A stretch of DNA of 64,000 nucleotides. Origin: Bradyrhizobium stylosanthis. GTDB taxonomy: Bacteria; Pseudomonadota; Alphaproteobacteria; Rhizobiales; Xanthobacteraceae. Positions 1 through 9,515 of this stretch are shown in pieces. The notes below the pieces were generated by a model, which made no database searches, was not told the origin of the DNA, and worked only from the letters and a program-made list of their open reading frames with translations. The translations under genes and the position numbers were made by a program. Numbering within the stretch: position 1 is the first letter of the stretch; the number at the start of each line of letters is the position of its first letter. The stretch lies in NCBI RefSeq assembly GCF_001641335.1, contig NZ_LVEM01000005.1, positions 186,001-250,000 of the forward strand. Direction: 5' to 3'.

Positions 1-759
1 CCCGCGCGCCTGTCGCGCGTCGTCACCGATCCCTATCACCCGCTGTCCTTCATGCACGAGAAGGAGGCGACGTTCCGCGACACGGTCGTCACGCTGCTGC
101 TCGACAATTCCGGCTCGATGCGCGGGCGCCCGATCACGGTCGCGGCGACCTGCGCCGACATCCTCGCCCGCACGCTGGAGCGTTGCGGCGTCAAGGTCGA
201 GATCCTCGGCTTCACCACGCGCGCCTGGAAGGGCGGGCAATCGCGCGAGGCGTGGCTTGCCGCCGGCAAGCCGGCCAATCCCGGCCGCCTCAACGATCTC
301 CGCCACATCATCTACAAGTCGGCCGACGCCCCCTGGCGTCGTGCGCGCAAGAATCTCGGCCTGATGATGCGCGAGGGTCTGCTGAAGGAGAACATCGACG
401 GCGAGGCGCTCGACTGGGCGCACAAGCGCCTGCTCGGCCGGCCCGAGCAGCGCAAGATCCTGATGATGATCTCGGACGGTGCGCCGGTCGACGATTCCAC
501 GCTGTCGGTCAATCCCGGCAACTATCTCGAGCGGCATCTGCGCCACATCATCGAGGAGATCGAGACCCGCTCGCCGGTCGAGCTGATCGCGATCGGCATC
601 GGCCACGACGTGACGCGCTACTACCGCCGCGCGGTGACGATCGTGGACGCCGAAGAGCTCGGCGGCGCCATCACCGAGAAGCTCGCCGAACTCTTCAGCG
701 AGACCAACACAGCGCCAACCCAGCCGGCCGGTCGCCCGCGACGCAAACTGCATTCGTGA
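1..759 (+). CDS. cobT: Cobaltochelatase subunit CobT, C-terminal part (5' end outside window)
   Basis: The frame is open from base 1, so the N-terminus lies outside the window; 252 residues are visible. The visible part is a von Willebrand factor A domain with a MIDAS motif (DNSGSMRG, encoded near base 103) and a second conserved stretch, MMISDGAPVDDSTL. In the family, CobT and CobS form the AAA+ chaperone complex that works with CobN to insert cobalt into hydrogenobyrinic acid a,c-diamide in aerobic cobalamin synthesis, in the cytoplasm. The stop TGA overlaps the GTG start of the next gene, so the two are probably translationally coupled. Confidence 0.93.
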   Translation, partial: PARLSRVVTDPYHPLSFMHEKEATFRDTVVTLLLDNSGSMRGRPITVAATCADILARTLERCGVKVEILGFTTRAWKGGQSREAWLAAGKPANPGRLNDLRHIIYKSADAPWRRARKNLGLMMREGLLKENIDGEALDWAHKRLLGRPEQRKILMMISDGAPVDDSTLSVNPGNYLERHLRHIIEEIETRSPVELIAIGIGHDVTRYYRRAVTIVDAEELGGAITEKLAELFSETNTAPTQPAGRPRRKLHS

Positions 760-1826
760 GCACCCAATCGTCCCGCCGCAGCTTTCTTGGCCACGCGGCG
801 GCGGGATTTTCCACTCTCGCTCTGCCGCGCCTCGTGCAGGCGCAAGGAACGGCCGAGCCGCCGGCGCGCCCGCTGCAGATCGAGCGCGCCGTTGCCGAGC
901 CCGTCAACATCGAGGTCAACGCGCGGCCGATCCCGAATTTCGAGCCGCGTGACCGCGCGCGCACGCGCTTCGGCTCGCTGGAGTATCGCAGCGGCCTGGT
1001 GCTGACCTCGGCCTATCGCGGCTTCGGCGGCCTCTCCGGCATCAGGCTCGACGCCAAGGGCGAGCGCTTCCTCGCGATCTCCGACCAGGGCGGCTGGTTC
1101 ACCGGGCGCATCCGCTATGCCGGCACCAAGATGGCCGGGCTCGACGAGGTCGAGGCCGCGCCGATGCTCAATGCCGAGGGCCGGCCGATCACCGAGAAGC
1201 GGCTCTGGTACGATACCGAGGCGCTCGCGCGCGACGGCAGCCTCGTCTATGTCGGCCTCGAGCGCGTCAACCAGATCCTGCGCTACGACTTTTCGAAAGG
1301 CGGCACGCGCGCCCGCGGCGAGGTGATCCCCGTTCCGCCCGGCATGCGCAAGCTGCCCTACAACAAGGGGCTCGAGGCGCTCGTGCTGGTGCCGAAGGGC
1401 ATGCCGCTCGCCGGCACCCTGATCGCGATGTCCGAGGGCGGCTTCGATGCCGACGGCAATCTCATGGCGTTCCTGATCGGCGGCGCCACGCCGGGCCAGT
1501 TCAGCATCAAGCGCACCGACAAGCAGTTCATCAGCGACGCCGTGCTGCTGCCCTCGGGCGAGCTGCTCATCCTCGAACGCAAATTCTCCTGGTTCACCGG
1601 CATCAACATCCGCATCCGCTCGATCCCGCTGAAGTCGATCGCGCCGGGCGCGCTGGTCGACGGCCCCGTGCTGTTCAACGCCGATCTCGGCCACGACGTC
1701 GACAACATGGAAGGCATCGACGCCCACGTCACCGCCGAGGGCGAGACCGTGCTGACGATGGTGTCGGACGACAATTTCTCGATGCTGCAGCGGACCCTGC
1801 TGCTGCAGTTCACGCTGGTGGAGTAG
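756..1826 (+). CDS. Tat-exported esterase-like phytase-family protein
   Basis: A protein of 356 residues, read from GTG at 756, which overlaps the cobT stop (GTGA). The open frame runs further upstream inside cobT, but that part is a shadow. The N-terminus has a twin-arginine signal (SRRSFLG, then a hydrophobic stretch ending near LVQAQG), so periplasmic export by Tat is likely. The body resembles the 'esterase-like activity of phytase' beta-propeller family, with segments such as SDQGGWFTGRIRYAG and DVDNMEGIDAH. The substrate is unknown. Coupling to cobT is positional and does not show a role in cobalamin synthesis. Confidence 0.8.
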   Translation: MSTQSSRRSFLGHAAAGFSTLALPRLVQAQGTAEPPARPLQIERAVAEPVNIEVNARPIPNFEPRDRARTRFGSLEYRSGLVLTSAYRGFGGLSGIRLDAKGERFLAISDQGGWFTGRIRYAGTKMAGLDEVEAAPMLNAEGRPITEKRLWYDTEALARDGSLVYVGLERVNQILRYDFSKGGTRARGEVIPVPPGMRKLPYNKGLEALVLVPKGMPLAGTLIAMSEGGFDADGNLMAFLIGGATPGQFSIKRTDKQFISDAVLLPSGELLILERKFSWFTGINIRIRSIPLKSIAPGALVDGPVLFNADLGHDVDNMEGIDAHVTAEGETVLTMVSDDNFSMLQRTLLLQFTLVE

Positions 1827-1931
1827 CGCGCGCTCGCCGGGCGATGACGTTTCGGCTTGACGCCTTCGCGCTCGCCGATACATGATGCGCGTGTATTTAA
1901 GTTATTCCTATCGCAATGATTGAGGCAGCCC

Positions 1932-3725
1932 ATGAGCCGCGTGCTCAAAGGGATAGGACTGCTCGTTGTCCTGATCCTGTTCTGCGGATTGCGTTATCTG
2001 GACTTCGGGACAGCCGGCGATATCGATCGCACCTACCGCCAGGATCACAAGATCCTCGTGGTCTACGCACCGCCACTGGGCGGCCGCACCTCGCGACCCG
2101 AGCTCGAAACGCTCGTTCGCGCGACCTATCCGACGGCAGACATCCTGGTCCCGACCTACAGCCATGAATGGCTGTCCAATATCGATCCCTATGAGATCAC
2201 ACGCCGGATCGAGGAGGCGATCGACGCGGAGCATACCAAGCATCACTACGAGAAGATCGTCCTGTTCGGCTACAGCACCGGGGGACTGCTGCTGCGAAAG
2301 GCGCTGCTGTGGGGATATGGTCGCGAGGACCGGCCACAGCAGTTGACTCGTGGTTCACATGACTGGGCCAAGCGCGTCGAGCGCTTCGTATCGCTCGCGG
2401 CTCCCAACCGCGGCTGGCCCAATCACAAGCCGGAAAATCTCGATCGCGTCAGGTACGCCATCGGTTACGTTGCGCAGGAGATGGGACGGCTGACCGGCAC
2501 GGGCCGGTTCATCGCCAGCCTGATGCAGGGTTCGCCGTTCGTCGCCAACATGCGCGTCCAGTGGATCGATCTGTTCCGTTCGCTTCCGGAAGGCCAGCGG
2601 CCGCTGATCGTGCATCTCATCGGCGGCAAGGACGAGTTGGTCGACCGCGAGGACAGCATCGATCTCGAGGCCGGTTCTCCCGAAGGCGTCATGTACAAAT
2701 CGCTTTCGGATTTCTCCCACGCCGAGATCGCCTCGCGGATGTATCAGGACGGCGGCAAGGAGCTGACGATCGCGGGCGAAGCCATCCAGGAGGCGCTGAC
2801 CAGGACGCGCGGCAGCTTTCCCGCCACCTGGGCCGACAAGATCGGGGAGCTGAAGACCGAACCGGAGGTCACGCGGCTGGTTTTCGTCATGCACGGCATC
2901 CGCGACGAAGACACCTGGCCGGCCGCCGTCGGCCGATCGATCGGACAGCAGATGGGCAAGGAGGCGAAGAGCGTCAAGGTGCTGCCCCCGCTCTACAGCA
3001 GGTTCACGATGCTGCCGTTCCTGTTCTACTGGGATCGCCAGAGCAACGTGCGCTGGTTCATGGACCAGTACACCGAGGCGAGGGCGCGATATCCCAATCT
3101 CAGCGAGACCGAGGTGGATTACATCGGTCACAGCAACGGGACCTATATCCTCGCAAGCGCGCTGCAGAACTATCAGGTCCTGAAAGTGAAGAACGTCTTC
3201 TTCGCCGGCAGCGTCGTGCCGACGCATTATCCCTGGGAGAAGATGATGCGCGACAAACGTGTGACGGGACGGGTCTGGAATATCTGTGCTTCCGGCGATT
3301 GGGTCGTCGCGCTTCTTCCGCAGCTGTTTCAGCAGATTTCGGACCAGATGAAGATCACGGAATCGACGCCCGGGCTGCTCGACATCGGATCGGGCGGCTT
3401 TCATGGCTTTCGCCACGGGGGCGACGGTCGCGTGATGAACCTGCAATACATTCCGGGTCCCCATGGCGCGGCCTTCGAGCCCGACAGGATCGAGGCCATC
3501 GGGCGCTATGCCGCGCTGGATCCGAACCTGGACTTCGAGGCGCTGTGGGGCGGTCCCAGGAAATCGAAGCCCGGCCATCTCGAGGATGCGTCCAATATGA
3601 GCTGGCTGATCTGGATCGTCGGTCTTGGCCTGATCGGCTCGATCGGCTTCGCCTGCTACCGGTTCGGCTGGATTCCGCTCGGCATCTATTGCGTCCTGCT
3701 GCTGGGCTTCTTCAACACGTTCTGA
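1932..3725 (+). CDS. Membrane-anchored protein with two alpha/beta-hydrolase domains
   Basis: A protein of 597 residues from ATG 1932; an in-frame TTG at 1920 is possible but less likely. An N-terminal membrane helix (about residues 5-24) is followed by a first hydrolase-like domain with a nucleophile elbow GYSTGG (Ser115), then a second with GHSNG (Ser401). The second domain begins around LVFVMHGIRDED, a typical strand-plus-oxyanion region. Two hydrophobic helices close the C-terminus (about residues 555-597). Lipase or esterase activity is plausible; no substrate can be named. Two complete-looking elbows in one chain are unusual. It sits 106 bp after the phytase-like gene and 20 bp before a small secreted protein gene. 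Confidence 0.72.
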   Translation: MSRVLKGIGLLVVLILFCGLRYLDFGTAGDIDRTYRQDHKILVVYAPPLGGRTSRPELETLVRATYPTADILVPTYSHEWLSNIDPYEITRRIEEAIDAEHTKHHYEKIVLFGYSTGGLLLRKALLWGYGREDRPQQLTRGSHDWAKRVERFVSLAAPNRGWPNHKPENLDRVRYAIGYVAQEMGRLTGTGRFIASLMQGSPFVANMRVQWIDLFRSLPEGQRPLIVHLIGGKDELVDREDSIDLEAGSPEGVMYKSLSDFSHAEIASRMYQDGGKELTIAGEAIQEALTRTRGSFPATWADKIGELKTEPEVTRLVFVMHGIRDEDTWPAAVGRSIGQQMGKEAKSVKVLPPLYSRFTMLPFLFYWDRQSNVRWFMDQYTEARARYPNLSETEVDYIGHSNGTYILASALQNYQVLKVKNVFFAGSVVPTHYPWEKMMRDKRVTGRVWNICASGDWVVALLPQLFQQISDQMKITESTPGLLDIGSGGFHGFRHGGDGRVMNLQYIPGPHGAAFEPDRIEAIGRYAALDPNLDFEALWGGPRKSKPGHLEDASNMSWLIWIVGLGLIGSIGFACYRFGWIPLGIYCVLLLGFFNTF

Positions 3726-3745
3726 CGCGCCTGTCGGCTGAACAT

Positions 3746-4471
3746 ATGCTCAACCCGCTGCGACACACCCTCATGCCCCGCCTTCGCGCCATCCTCGCCG
3801 TCGTCCTTACGCTCGCTGCGGCCTCGCAGGCCCTGGCCACGGCCGAGCATCGCTACGGCAAGAACGAATACGCCATCATCCTGGGCGGCCGCGCGCCGAG
3901 CGGGAAGGTCTCGGTCGCCGCCCATGGCGGCGGCGAAGCCGGCAGCGAGGGCTTTCGCCTCTATCTGATGGCCGAGCCCGGCCATCGCCGGCTGATGACG
4001 CTCGACAACGTCAACGACGACAACATCCTGGACAGCGCGCCGGACGCCTTCCACGCCGCGTGGTCGGCCGACTCGCGCTACGTCGCGGTCACCTTCCGCA
4101 GCGAGCGCCACATCGTGACGCTGAACCTCTACGCCGTCGAAGGCGGCCGCGCCCGGCTGGTCGAGGCGCCGGACCTTTTTCGCGAGGTCACCGGCCACGG
4201 CATCGACGTCAAGACCGACGGCGACATGCGGACATCAGTGCCGGCGCTGACCTGGCAGGCGCCACGCCGCTTCCACCTCACCGACTACCGCGTGTTCGTG
4301 CTCGACGACACCGCGCTCGCCGACAAGCTCGGTCCGCTCGGCAAGCTGAGCAAGCGGGACGGCGGCGGCAACACCATCCAGTTCTCGGCCGAGGCCGACG
4401 GCGAGCTCCTGCCCGACGGCCGCGTGCGCATGGGGACGCCCAAGGCGGGGCGGTTCGAGGAGCTGGAGTAG
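3746..4471 (+). CDS. Secreted protein of unknown function
   Basis: A protein of 241 residues from ATG 3746; a second in-frame ATG at 3773 (MPRLRAI) gives a tidier signal peptide. The N-terminus is hydrophobic and ends at a probable signal peptidase site (SQALA-TA). The mature part shows WSADSRYVAVTFR, reminiscent of a beta-propeller blade, but I do not recognise a family. It follows the tandem hydrolase by 20 bp on the same strand, so co-transcription is likely. The open frame extends much further upstream, but that part overlaps the hydrolase gene and is not real. Confidence 0.65.
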   Translation: MLNPLRHTLMPRLRAILAVVLTLAAASQALATAEHRYGKNEYAIILGGRAPSGKVSVAAHGGGEAGSEGFRLYLMAEPGHRRLMTLDNVNDDNILDSAPDAFHAAWSADSRYVAVTFRSERHIVTLNLYAVEGGRARLVEAPDLFREVTGHGIDVKTDGDMRTSVPALTWQAPRRFHLTDYRVFVLDDTALADKLGPLGKLSKRDGGGNTIQFSAEADGELLPDGRVRMGTPKAGRFEELE

Positions 4472-4513
4472 GGGACTGTCGCCTCATCTCCGCTGTGCGC
4501 GTCACACCCTCCG

Positions 4514-4563
4514 CCGTCGTCCCGGCCTAGTGCGCAATTGCGCACGGGGGGCCGGGACGACGG
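4514..4563. repeat. Palindromic intergenic element with nested dyad
   Basis: Perfect 14-bp inverted arms (4514-4527 and 4550-4563, CCGTCGTCCCGGCC and its complement) enclose a self-complementary core TGCGCAATTGCGCA (4531-4544). It lies between the secreted protein gene and the Old Yellow Enzyme gene. It would fold as a long hairpin in RNA and could act as a terminator or stability element. Confidence 0.75.
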
Positions 4564-4715
4564 CTGAAATCGCCGCACGACCCCGTGATCCCACGACGCA
4601 CAAAATGCATGGCCCGGCAGGCGGGCATGTCTGCCACGCCGGTGGAAATCCGCCCGCCCGGCACTACACTTCATGCAACTGCTTCCATCCCTCTCATCTT
4701 CCGGAACCTTCCCGC

Positions 4716-5828
<1,113 letters not shown>

Positions 5829-6148
5829 GGGTGTGTGTGCGGCGCGATGACCGCGCCGCACACATGTCATTGCGACGAAGCAATCCAGTGTCCTTCCACG
5901 GAGACAGTCTGGATTGCTTCGCGGAGCCCGTCATCGGGCCGCGCTTCGCGCGGGACCCGTTGGCTCGCAATGACGATGCGGAGGCAGGGCTCACCCAGCG
6001 GTGAATGCCGCGCGCGCGAAGCTCGTTGCGCGCCCGTGAGAATGGAGAAAGGGAGTTACCCATCACGCATCCGTAAATCTCCTCTCCTTCCACCCCCCAC
6101 AAAACTGGCCTAACCTCTCCGCGCACTCAACGCCTCACGGAGGCCGGC
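5829..6148. other. Intergenic region with one palindromic repeat
   Basis: This 320-bp gap holds a repeat at 5866-5974, listed separately. The remaining sequence (5975-6136) shows short open frames with no start signal or recognisable product. I see no gene in it. Confidence 0.6.
5866..5974. repeat. Palindromic repeat, family A, copy 1
   Basis: The ends are a perfect 10-bp inverted repeat (GTCATTGCGA and its complement TCGCAATGAC), and an inner pair (GAAGCAATCCAG / CTGGATTGCTTC) is also inverted. A second member of the same family lies at 7303-7387. Such imperfect palindromes are scattered through Bradyrhizobium and Rhodopseudomonas intergenic regions. Confidence 0.85.
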
Positions 6149-6556
6149 ATGCGGTTTGGAGTTCGCAAGACTGCTCATGTGTTCGAGCGCGTAGGTCTCG
6201 CGATGGCGGGGGCTGCGTGCGGGCTGTTCGTCGGCGCCTATGTCGGCTCGGCGATCGCGCCGCTGACCACGCAGGGATTCCTGCTGCTGATGATGCTGCT
6301 CGGCGCGGTCGGCTTCTATCTCGGCATCGACACGCCGCAGCTGCCCTTCGACGAGGCGCACAGTGCGATCGACGCCGCGGAATTCCTGAGCTCGGCCGGC
6401 ACGCTCTTCGCCACCCTCACCGCGCTCGCCTCCGTCGCCGTCATCGTGCTCCGCCTCGAGCCGCATATCGGCTGGACCTGGCTTGCGCTGCTCGGCTGGA
6501 TCGCCGGCGTCGCCATGCAGATCGTCGCCGGCGCCAAGGCGCGAATGCGGAAGTAG
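6149..6556 (+). CDS. Small integral membrane protein of unknown function
   Basis: A protein of 135 residues with a good ribosome binding site (GGAGG, 7 nt before ATG 6149). There are about four hydrophobic segments (around residues 16-36, 41-60, 79-100 and 107-126) separated by short polar loops, one containing DTPQLPFDEAHSAIDAAEF. No catalytic motif is visible and I do not recognise the family. It is isolated between repeat elements, so it is probably monocistronic. Confidence 0.7.
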   Translation: MRFGVRKTAHVFERVGLAMAGAACGLFVGAYVGSAIAPLTTQGFLLLMMLLGAVGFYLGIDTPQLPFDEAHSAIDAAEFLSSAGTLFATLTALASVAVIVLRLEPHIGWTWLALLGWIAGVAMQIVAGAKARMRK

Positions 6557-6606
6557 GGGGTGTTAGGGTGGTGAGGGGCGGAGCAAGGCGCGCCCAGCAT
6601 TCCGCC

Positions 6607-6727
6607 GTCGTCCTGGCGAAGGCCAGGACCCATACGCCGCAGCAGCAGTCGTTGCGTGAGATCGTCATTGCCTGTCTTCGCCAAACCCCTCCCTGGGGTA
6701 ATGGGTCCTGGCTTTCGCCAGGACGAC
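6607..6727 (+). repeat. 121-bp palindromic repeat, family B, copy 1
   Basis: The element is bounded by GTCGTCCTGG and its complement, with longer imperfect arms running to ...GGACCCAT / ATGGGTCC.... An internal asymmetric block GTCTTCGCCAAAC (6674-6686) sets the orientation. Copies 2 to 4 lie at 7156-7276 (inverted), 50046-50166 and 52542-52678. Confidence 0.9.
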
Positions 6728-6753
6728 AGTGGAGCTAGTGGCGCGCAGCTCCC

Positions 6754-6999
6754 CTAAAACACCACGCCCACCCGCGTGCCGCGCTTCCACGCGATGCGGC
6801 AGCGCTTCTTGGTGTTGACGTGCAGCAGCTCGAAGCGGTCGGGGATCTGCACCTGGCCGCCGAGATCGACGCAGGCGCCGCCCGGCGAATAGTCGATCAG
6901 CGTGCAGTTGATGACGGGCGCGCGCGGGTCGGTGATGATCTTGGCCTGTCGTGACACCAGGCCTGCGGGTTTGACGCGGGTATATTTACGCGGATGCAT
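6754..6999 (-). CDS. PilZ domain protein (single domain)
   Basis: A protein of 81 residues starting MHPRKYTRVK at ATG 6999, with GGAGG about 10 nt upstream; an in-frame GTG at 7005 (spacing 4 nt) would add two residues. It shows the two PilZ ligand motifs in degenerate form: a basic N-terminal stretch (RKYTR) and DYSPGGACVDLG, matching (D/N)xSxxG. PilZ domains bind cyclic di-GMP and change motility, exopolysaccharide or pilus functions through partners. The gene lies between two near-identical inverted 121-bp repeats. Confidence 0.8.
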   Translation of the reverse strand: MHPRKYTRVKPAGLVSRQAKIITDPRAPVINCTLIDYSPGGACVDLGGQVQIPDRFELLHVNTKKRCRIAWKRGTRVGVVF

Positions 7000-7155
7000 T
7001 GGCACATCTCCTCCAACTCCGCGGATAGCGGCGGGCTCTGTGCAGGATGATGCGGGGGAGTTGATGCGATCCGGCTAAGGTCCGGCTGAGAATTTTAATG
7101 AAAAGTAGCGGCGATCGGGGAAAGCGGCGGTAGTGGGGTGGGGGGAGCCTCCGCC

Positions 7156-7276
7156 GTCGTCCTGGCGAAAGCCAGGACCCATTACCCCAGGGAGTGGTTT
7201 GGCGAAGACAGGCAATGACCATCTCACGCAATAACTGCTGCTGCGGCGTATGGGTCCTGGCCTTCGCCAGGACGAC
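7156..7276 (-). repeat. 121-bp palindromic repeat, family B, copy 2 (inverted)
   Basis: Exactly the same length as copy 1 and nearly identical to its reverse complement. The block GTTTGGCGAAGAC (7197-7209) is the complement of the copy 1 block, so the element is inverted relative to it. It lies directly beside family A copy 2. Confidence 0.9.
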
Positions 7277-7302
7277 ACCTGTAGCCCGACCCTGCCTCCA
7301 CC

Positions 7303-7387
7303 GTCATTGCGAGCGCAGCGAAGCAATCCAGAATCCCTCCGCGACATCAGTCCGGATTGTTTCGTCGCAAGGGCTCCTCGCAATGAC
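7303..7387. repeat. Palindromic repeat, family A, copy 2
   Basis: It has the same 10-bp terminal inverted repeat as copy 1 (GTCATTGCGA / TCGCAATGAC) and the inner GAAGCAATCCAGA / TCCGGATTGTTTC pair. It is shorter than copy 1 and lies just downstream of the DUF2235 gene stop. Confidence 0.85.
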
Positions 7388-7411
7388 GCGCCGCGAAACC
7401 CAGCCCCACCC

Positions 7412-8734
7412 TCACACCCCCTCCATCTCCCCCGCCGCCACATCCGTCCCCGGCGGCACCGGCATCGGCACGGTCACGTACTCCTTCGGCAGGTTCACCG
7501 GCCGGTAGTCCGGCTCCACCGCCATGCGCTTGAGCACGCTTTCATGCACATGCGCGCCTTCGGGGATGAGGCGCGGCTCGCAGTCGGGGATGTAGAAGCC
7601 GAAATAGACCTTCCGCTCCGGCCATTCCCGATACTTCGCGCTCTTCGGCAGATACTCCAGCACCCGCCAGGCCGCCGTCATCGAATTGTGCAGCTCGCCG
7701 ACCTTGCCGGTGTATTCGGGCGGAACGTATTTGAACGGCGAGTTCTTGCGCTGGATGCCCCAGGCGAGCTGGTTCACCGTGCGCGGGTTGAAGTTCAGCC
7801 CCGCCTTCGCCGCCTCCTCGATCATCCAGATCAGCGGATATTTGGACTCCCCGCTCTCGGCCTCCGGATAGCCGCCGCCGACATCGCAATGCACGCCGGC
7901 GAACCACACCTGCAGAATGTCCTGCGGCACCTTCTTCTCGTCGGGCACGTAGCGGTTGCTCCAGAAGTCCTGCGGCTCCTCGTATTTGTTGAGGCGGAAC
8001 ATGCGGCGCCGCTCGTCCATCGCGATCGCCTGCCGGAAGATGTTGACGCTCGGATTGCGCCGCGTGAAGGCGAGTTCCTCCAGGCTGAACACGAAGAAGA
8101 AATTGTCGCGCCGCGGCACGATCACGCTCGCCACCGTGTCCCAGACGCCGATGAAGTGGATGGTCGGCCAGCGCGTCGAGGTGATGCGCGCGAATTGGGC
8201 GGCGAGGTCGAACTCGTCCTTCGGCAGCGGCCCTTGGTCGTCGACGGCGACATCGCTGAGGTCCTCGACGTCGTTGCCGCGCCCGGTGCCGGAATATTGC
8301 TTGTAGGCGACCATGCCGGAGCCTGCGAGGTTCACCTGCTCCGGCGAGATCAGGCCGATCTTGTGGATCAGCCCCGCCAGGACCCGCACCGTGTAGGCGC
8401 CGCGCGAAAAGCCGAACAGGTAGATCCTGTCGCCCGGCGCGTAGTGCTCGACCAGGAAGCAATAGGCCGAGAGCACGTTGTCATCGAGCCCGTAGCCGGT
8501 GGCGAGCCCCAGCACCAGATTGATATCGGCCTTGATCCGGTGCCACGTCGTCGGCTCCGTCACCGTGCCGACCCCGGGATCGTAAAACACCATCTGCCGC
8601 GGCTTCGTCTTGTCGGTCTTGCGCAGGCAGCGATAGAGCTTCAGGACGTTGGAGATGTTCTCCGAAATCTCGTTGCCGGTCCCGTCACAGCAGATGACGA
8701 GGTTTTTCGGTTCGGGTTTGGCCGAGTGGTCCAC
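7412..8734 (-). CDS. DUF2235 alpha/beta-hydrolase (Tle1-like phospholipase family)
   Basis: A protein of 440 residues from GTG 8734, with GGAGG upstream. The N-terminus has the DUF2235 strand LVICCDGTGNE (about 12-22); the nucleophile elbow GFSRGAYTVR places Ser110; a later motif HCDVGGGYPE carries the expected acid and histidine region. Members include type VI secretion phospholipase effectors (Tle1) and many stand-alone cytosolic hydrolases. No signal peptide, VgrG, PAAR or immunity gene is next to it, so an effector role is not supported here. It lies 62 bp downstream of vsr on the same strand but has the GC-rich composition of the core genome. Confidence 0.88.
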   Translation of the reverse strand: MDHSAKPEPKNLVICCDGTGNEISENISNVLKLYRCLRKTDKTKPRQMVFYDPGVGTVTEPTTWHRIKADINLVLGLATGYGLDDNVLSAYCFLVEHYAPGDRIYLFGFSRGAYTVRVLAGLIHKIGLISPEQVNLAGSGMVAYKQYSGTGRGNDVEDLSDVAVDDQGPLPKDEFDLAAQFARITSTRWPTIHFIGVWDTVASVIVPRRDNFFFVFSLEELAFTRRNPSVNIFRQAIAMDERRRMFRLNKYEEPQDFWSNRYVPDEKKVPQDILQVWFAGVHCDVGGGYPEAESGESKYPLIWMIEEAAKAGLNFNPRTVNQLAWGIQRKNSPFKYVPPEYTGKVGELHNSMTAAWRVLEYLPKSAKYREWPERKVYFGFYIPDCEPRLIPEGAHVHESVLKRMAVEPDYRPVNLPKEYVTVPMPVPPGTDVAAGEMEGV

Positions 8735-8796
8735 GGGGTGTGCCTCCGGGTGATGCTACCGGGGCGAGTATAGCGGAAAATGGGAGACGTGGTGGC

Positions 8797-9315
8797 TCAA
8801 CGTGAGCGTTTTGAGGTGCTAAGCGAACGCGAAGGCTTGCGGAGCGTTTGGCGAGATAGAATGAACGCCTTAAGTTTGCGAGCTATCCGCTTCGGCTCTT
8901 TCAAGTCGCATTCCCATACGGTGAGGACTCGCCATCCCATGCCTTCTAGCAATCGCACGTTGGCTGCGTCGCGTTCGACGTTCCGTGCCAGCTTCGGTAG
9001 CCAATACTCTGTGCGAGTTCGAGGAATACTGGAAAGTGAGCATCCATGCTGATGCCAAAAGCATCCGTGCACCTGAATAATTGCCTTGTGGCAGCGCAGC
9101 ACTATATCGGGTCGGCTCGGCAGATTGCGATCGTGTAGCCGAAACCGAAAACCCATGGCATGGATCGTCTTTCTGACCAGCACTTCCGGCTTCGTGTCCT
9201 TTTGGGGGATGCTGCGCATGATGCGCGAACGAGCCGCTCCGACCGCCTCAGGATCGAAAATCGGCCTTCGGGGCCCTACGGCGTTTCGCCGCGCGTCTTT
9301 GGCCTTCTTGGGCAT
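8797..9315 (-). CDS. vsr: Very short patch repair endonuclease (Vsr)
   Basis: A protein of 172 residues. All Vsr landmarks are present: SRIMRSIPQKDTKPEVLVRK (Glu44 region), SRPDIVL with catalytic Asp70, VHGCFWHQHGC with His83, His88 and His90, and WRVLTVWECDL. Vsr nicks 5' to the T of T:G mismatches that arise by deamination of 5-methylcytosine, and is usually linked to a C5-cytosine methyltransferase; one lies at 12708-14087. The gene is divergent from the dual ATPase gene across a 200-bp gap and is clearly less GC-rich than the flanking core genes, which suggests horizontal acquisition. Confidence 0.93.
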   Translation of the reverse strand: MPKKAKDARRNAVGPRRPIFDPEAVGAARSRIMRSIPQKDTKPEVLVRKTIHAMGFRFRLHDRNLPSRPDIVLRCHKAIIQVHGCFWHQHGCSLSSIPRTRTEYWLPKLARNVERDAANVRLLEGMGWRVLTVWECDLKEPKRIARKLKAFILSRQTLRKPSRSLSTSKRSR

Positions 9316-9515
9316 TTAAGACCCGAACATACAAGAACTTTCCTTTCGGCCTTTCGCGCCGGCCCATACTTTGGATCAACATCCGCTATTTGGTGCGATG
9401 GGTAGGTTGCTACCAGACGTTTCTTTATCTACCCTACGCCATTGGGATTGCATAACTTTACGATCCTCGCCAATACTTTATTCGGCCATGATTTGGTTGA
9501 TGGCCTGAGGGGAAA
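9316..9515. promoter_or_regulatory. Divergent promoter region between vsr and the dual ATPase gene
   Basis: This is a 200-bp, relatively AT-rich gap between two genes reading outward, so it must carry promoters for both. The downstream gene has a clear Shine-Dalgarno sequence (TGAGGGG, 9506-9512). I could not assign -10 and -35 boxes or an operator with confidence. Confidence 0.45.

Larger units (their letters stand above)
7006..7411. other. Intergenic region dominated by two repeats
   Basis: The gap holds the promoter side of the PilZ gene, then family B copy 2 (7156-7276) and family A copy 2 (7303-7387). The short open frames here are readings of the repeats. I see no gene. Confidence 0.6.

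Noticed and set aside
7412..8734. Type VI secretion effector with immunity gene
   Set aside because: No VgrG, PAAR, adaptor or immunity-like gene is adjacent; the neighbours are a repeat and vsr.
7250..8773. Plus-strand open frame of 507 codons opposite the DUF2235 gene
   Set aside because: It begins in repeat elements and runs antisense through a gene with clear catalytic motifs.
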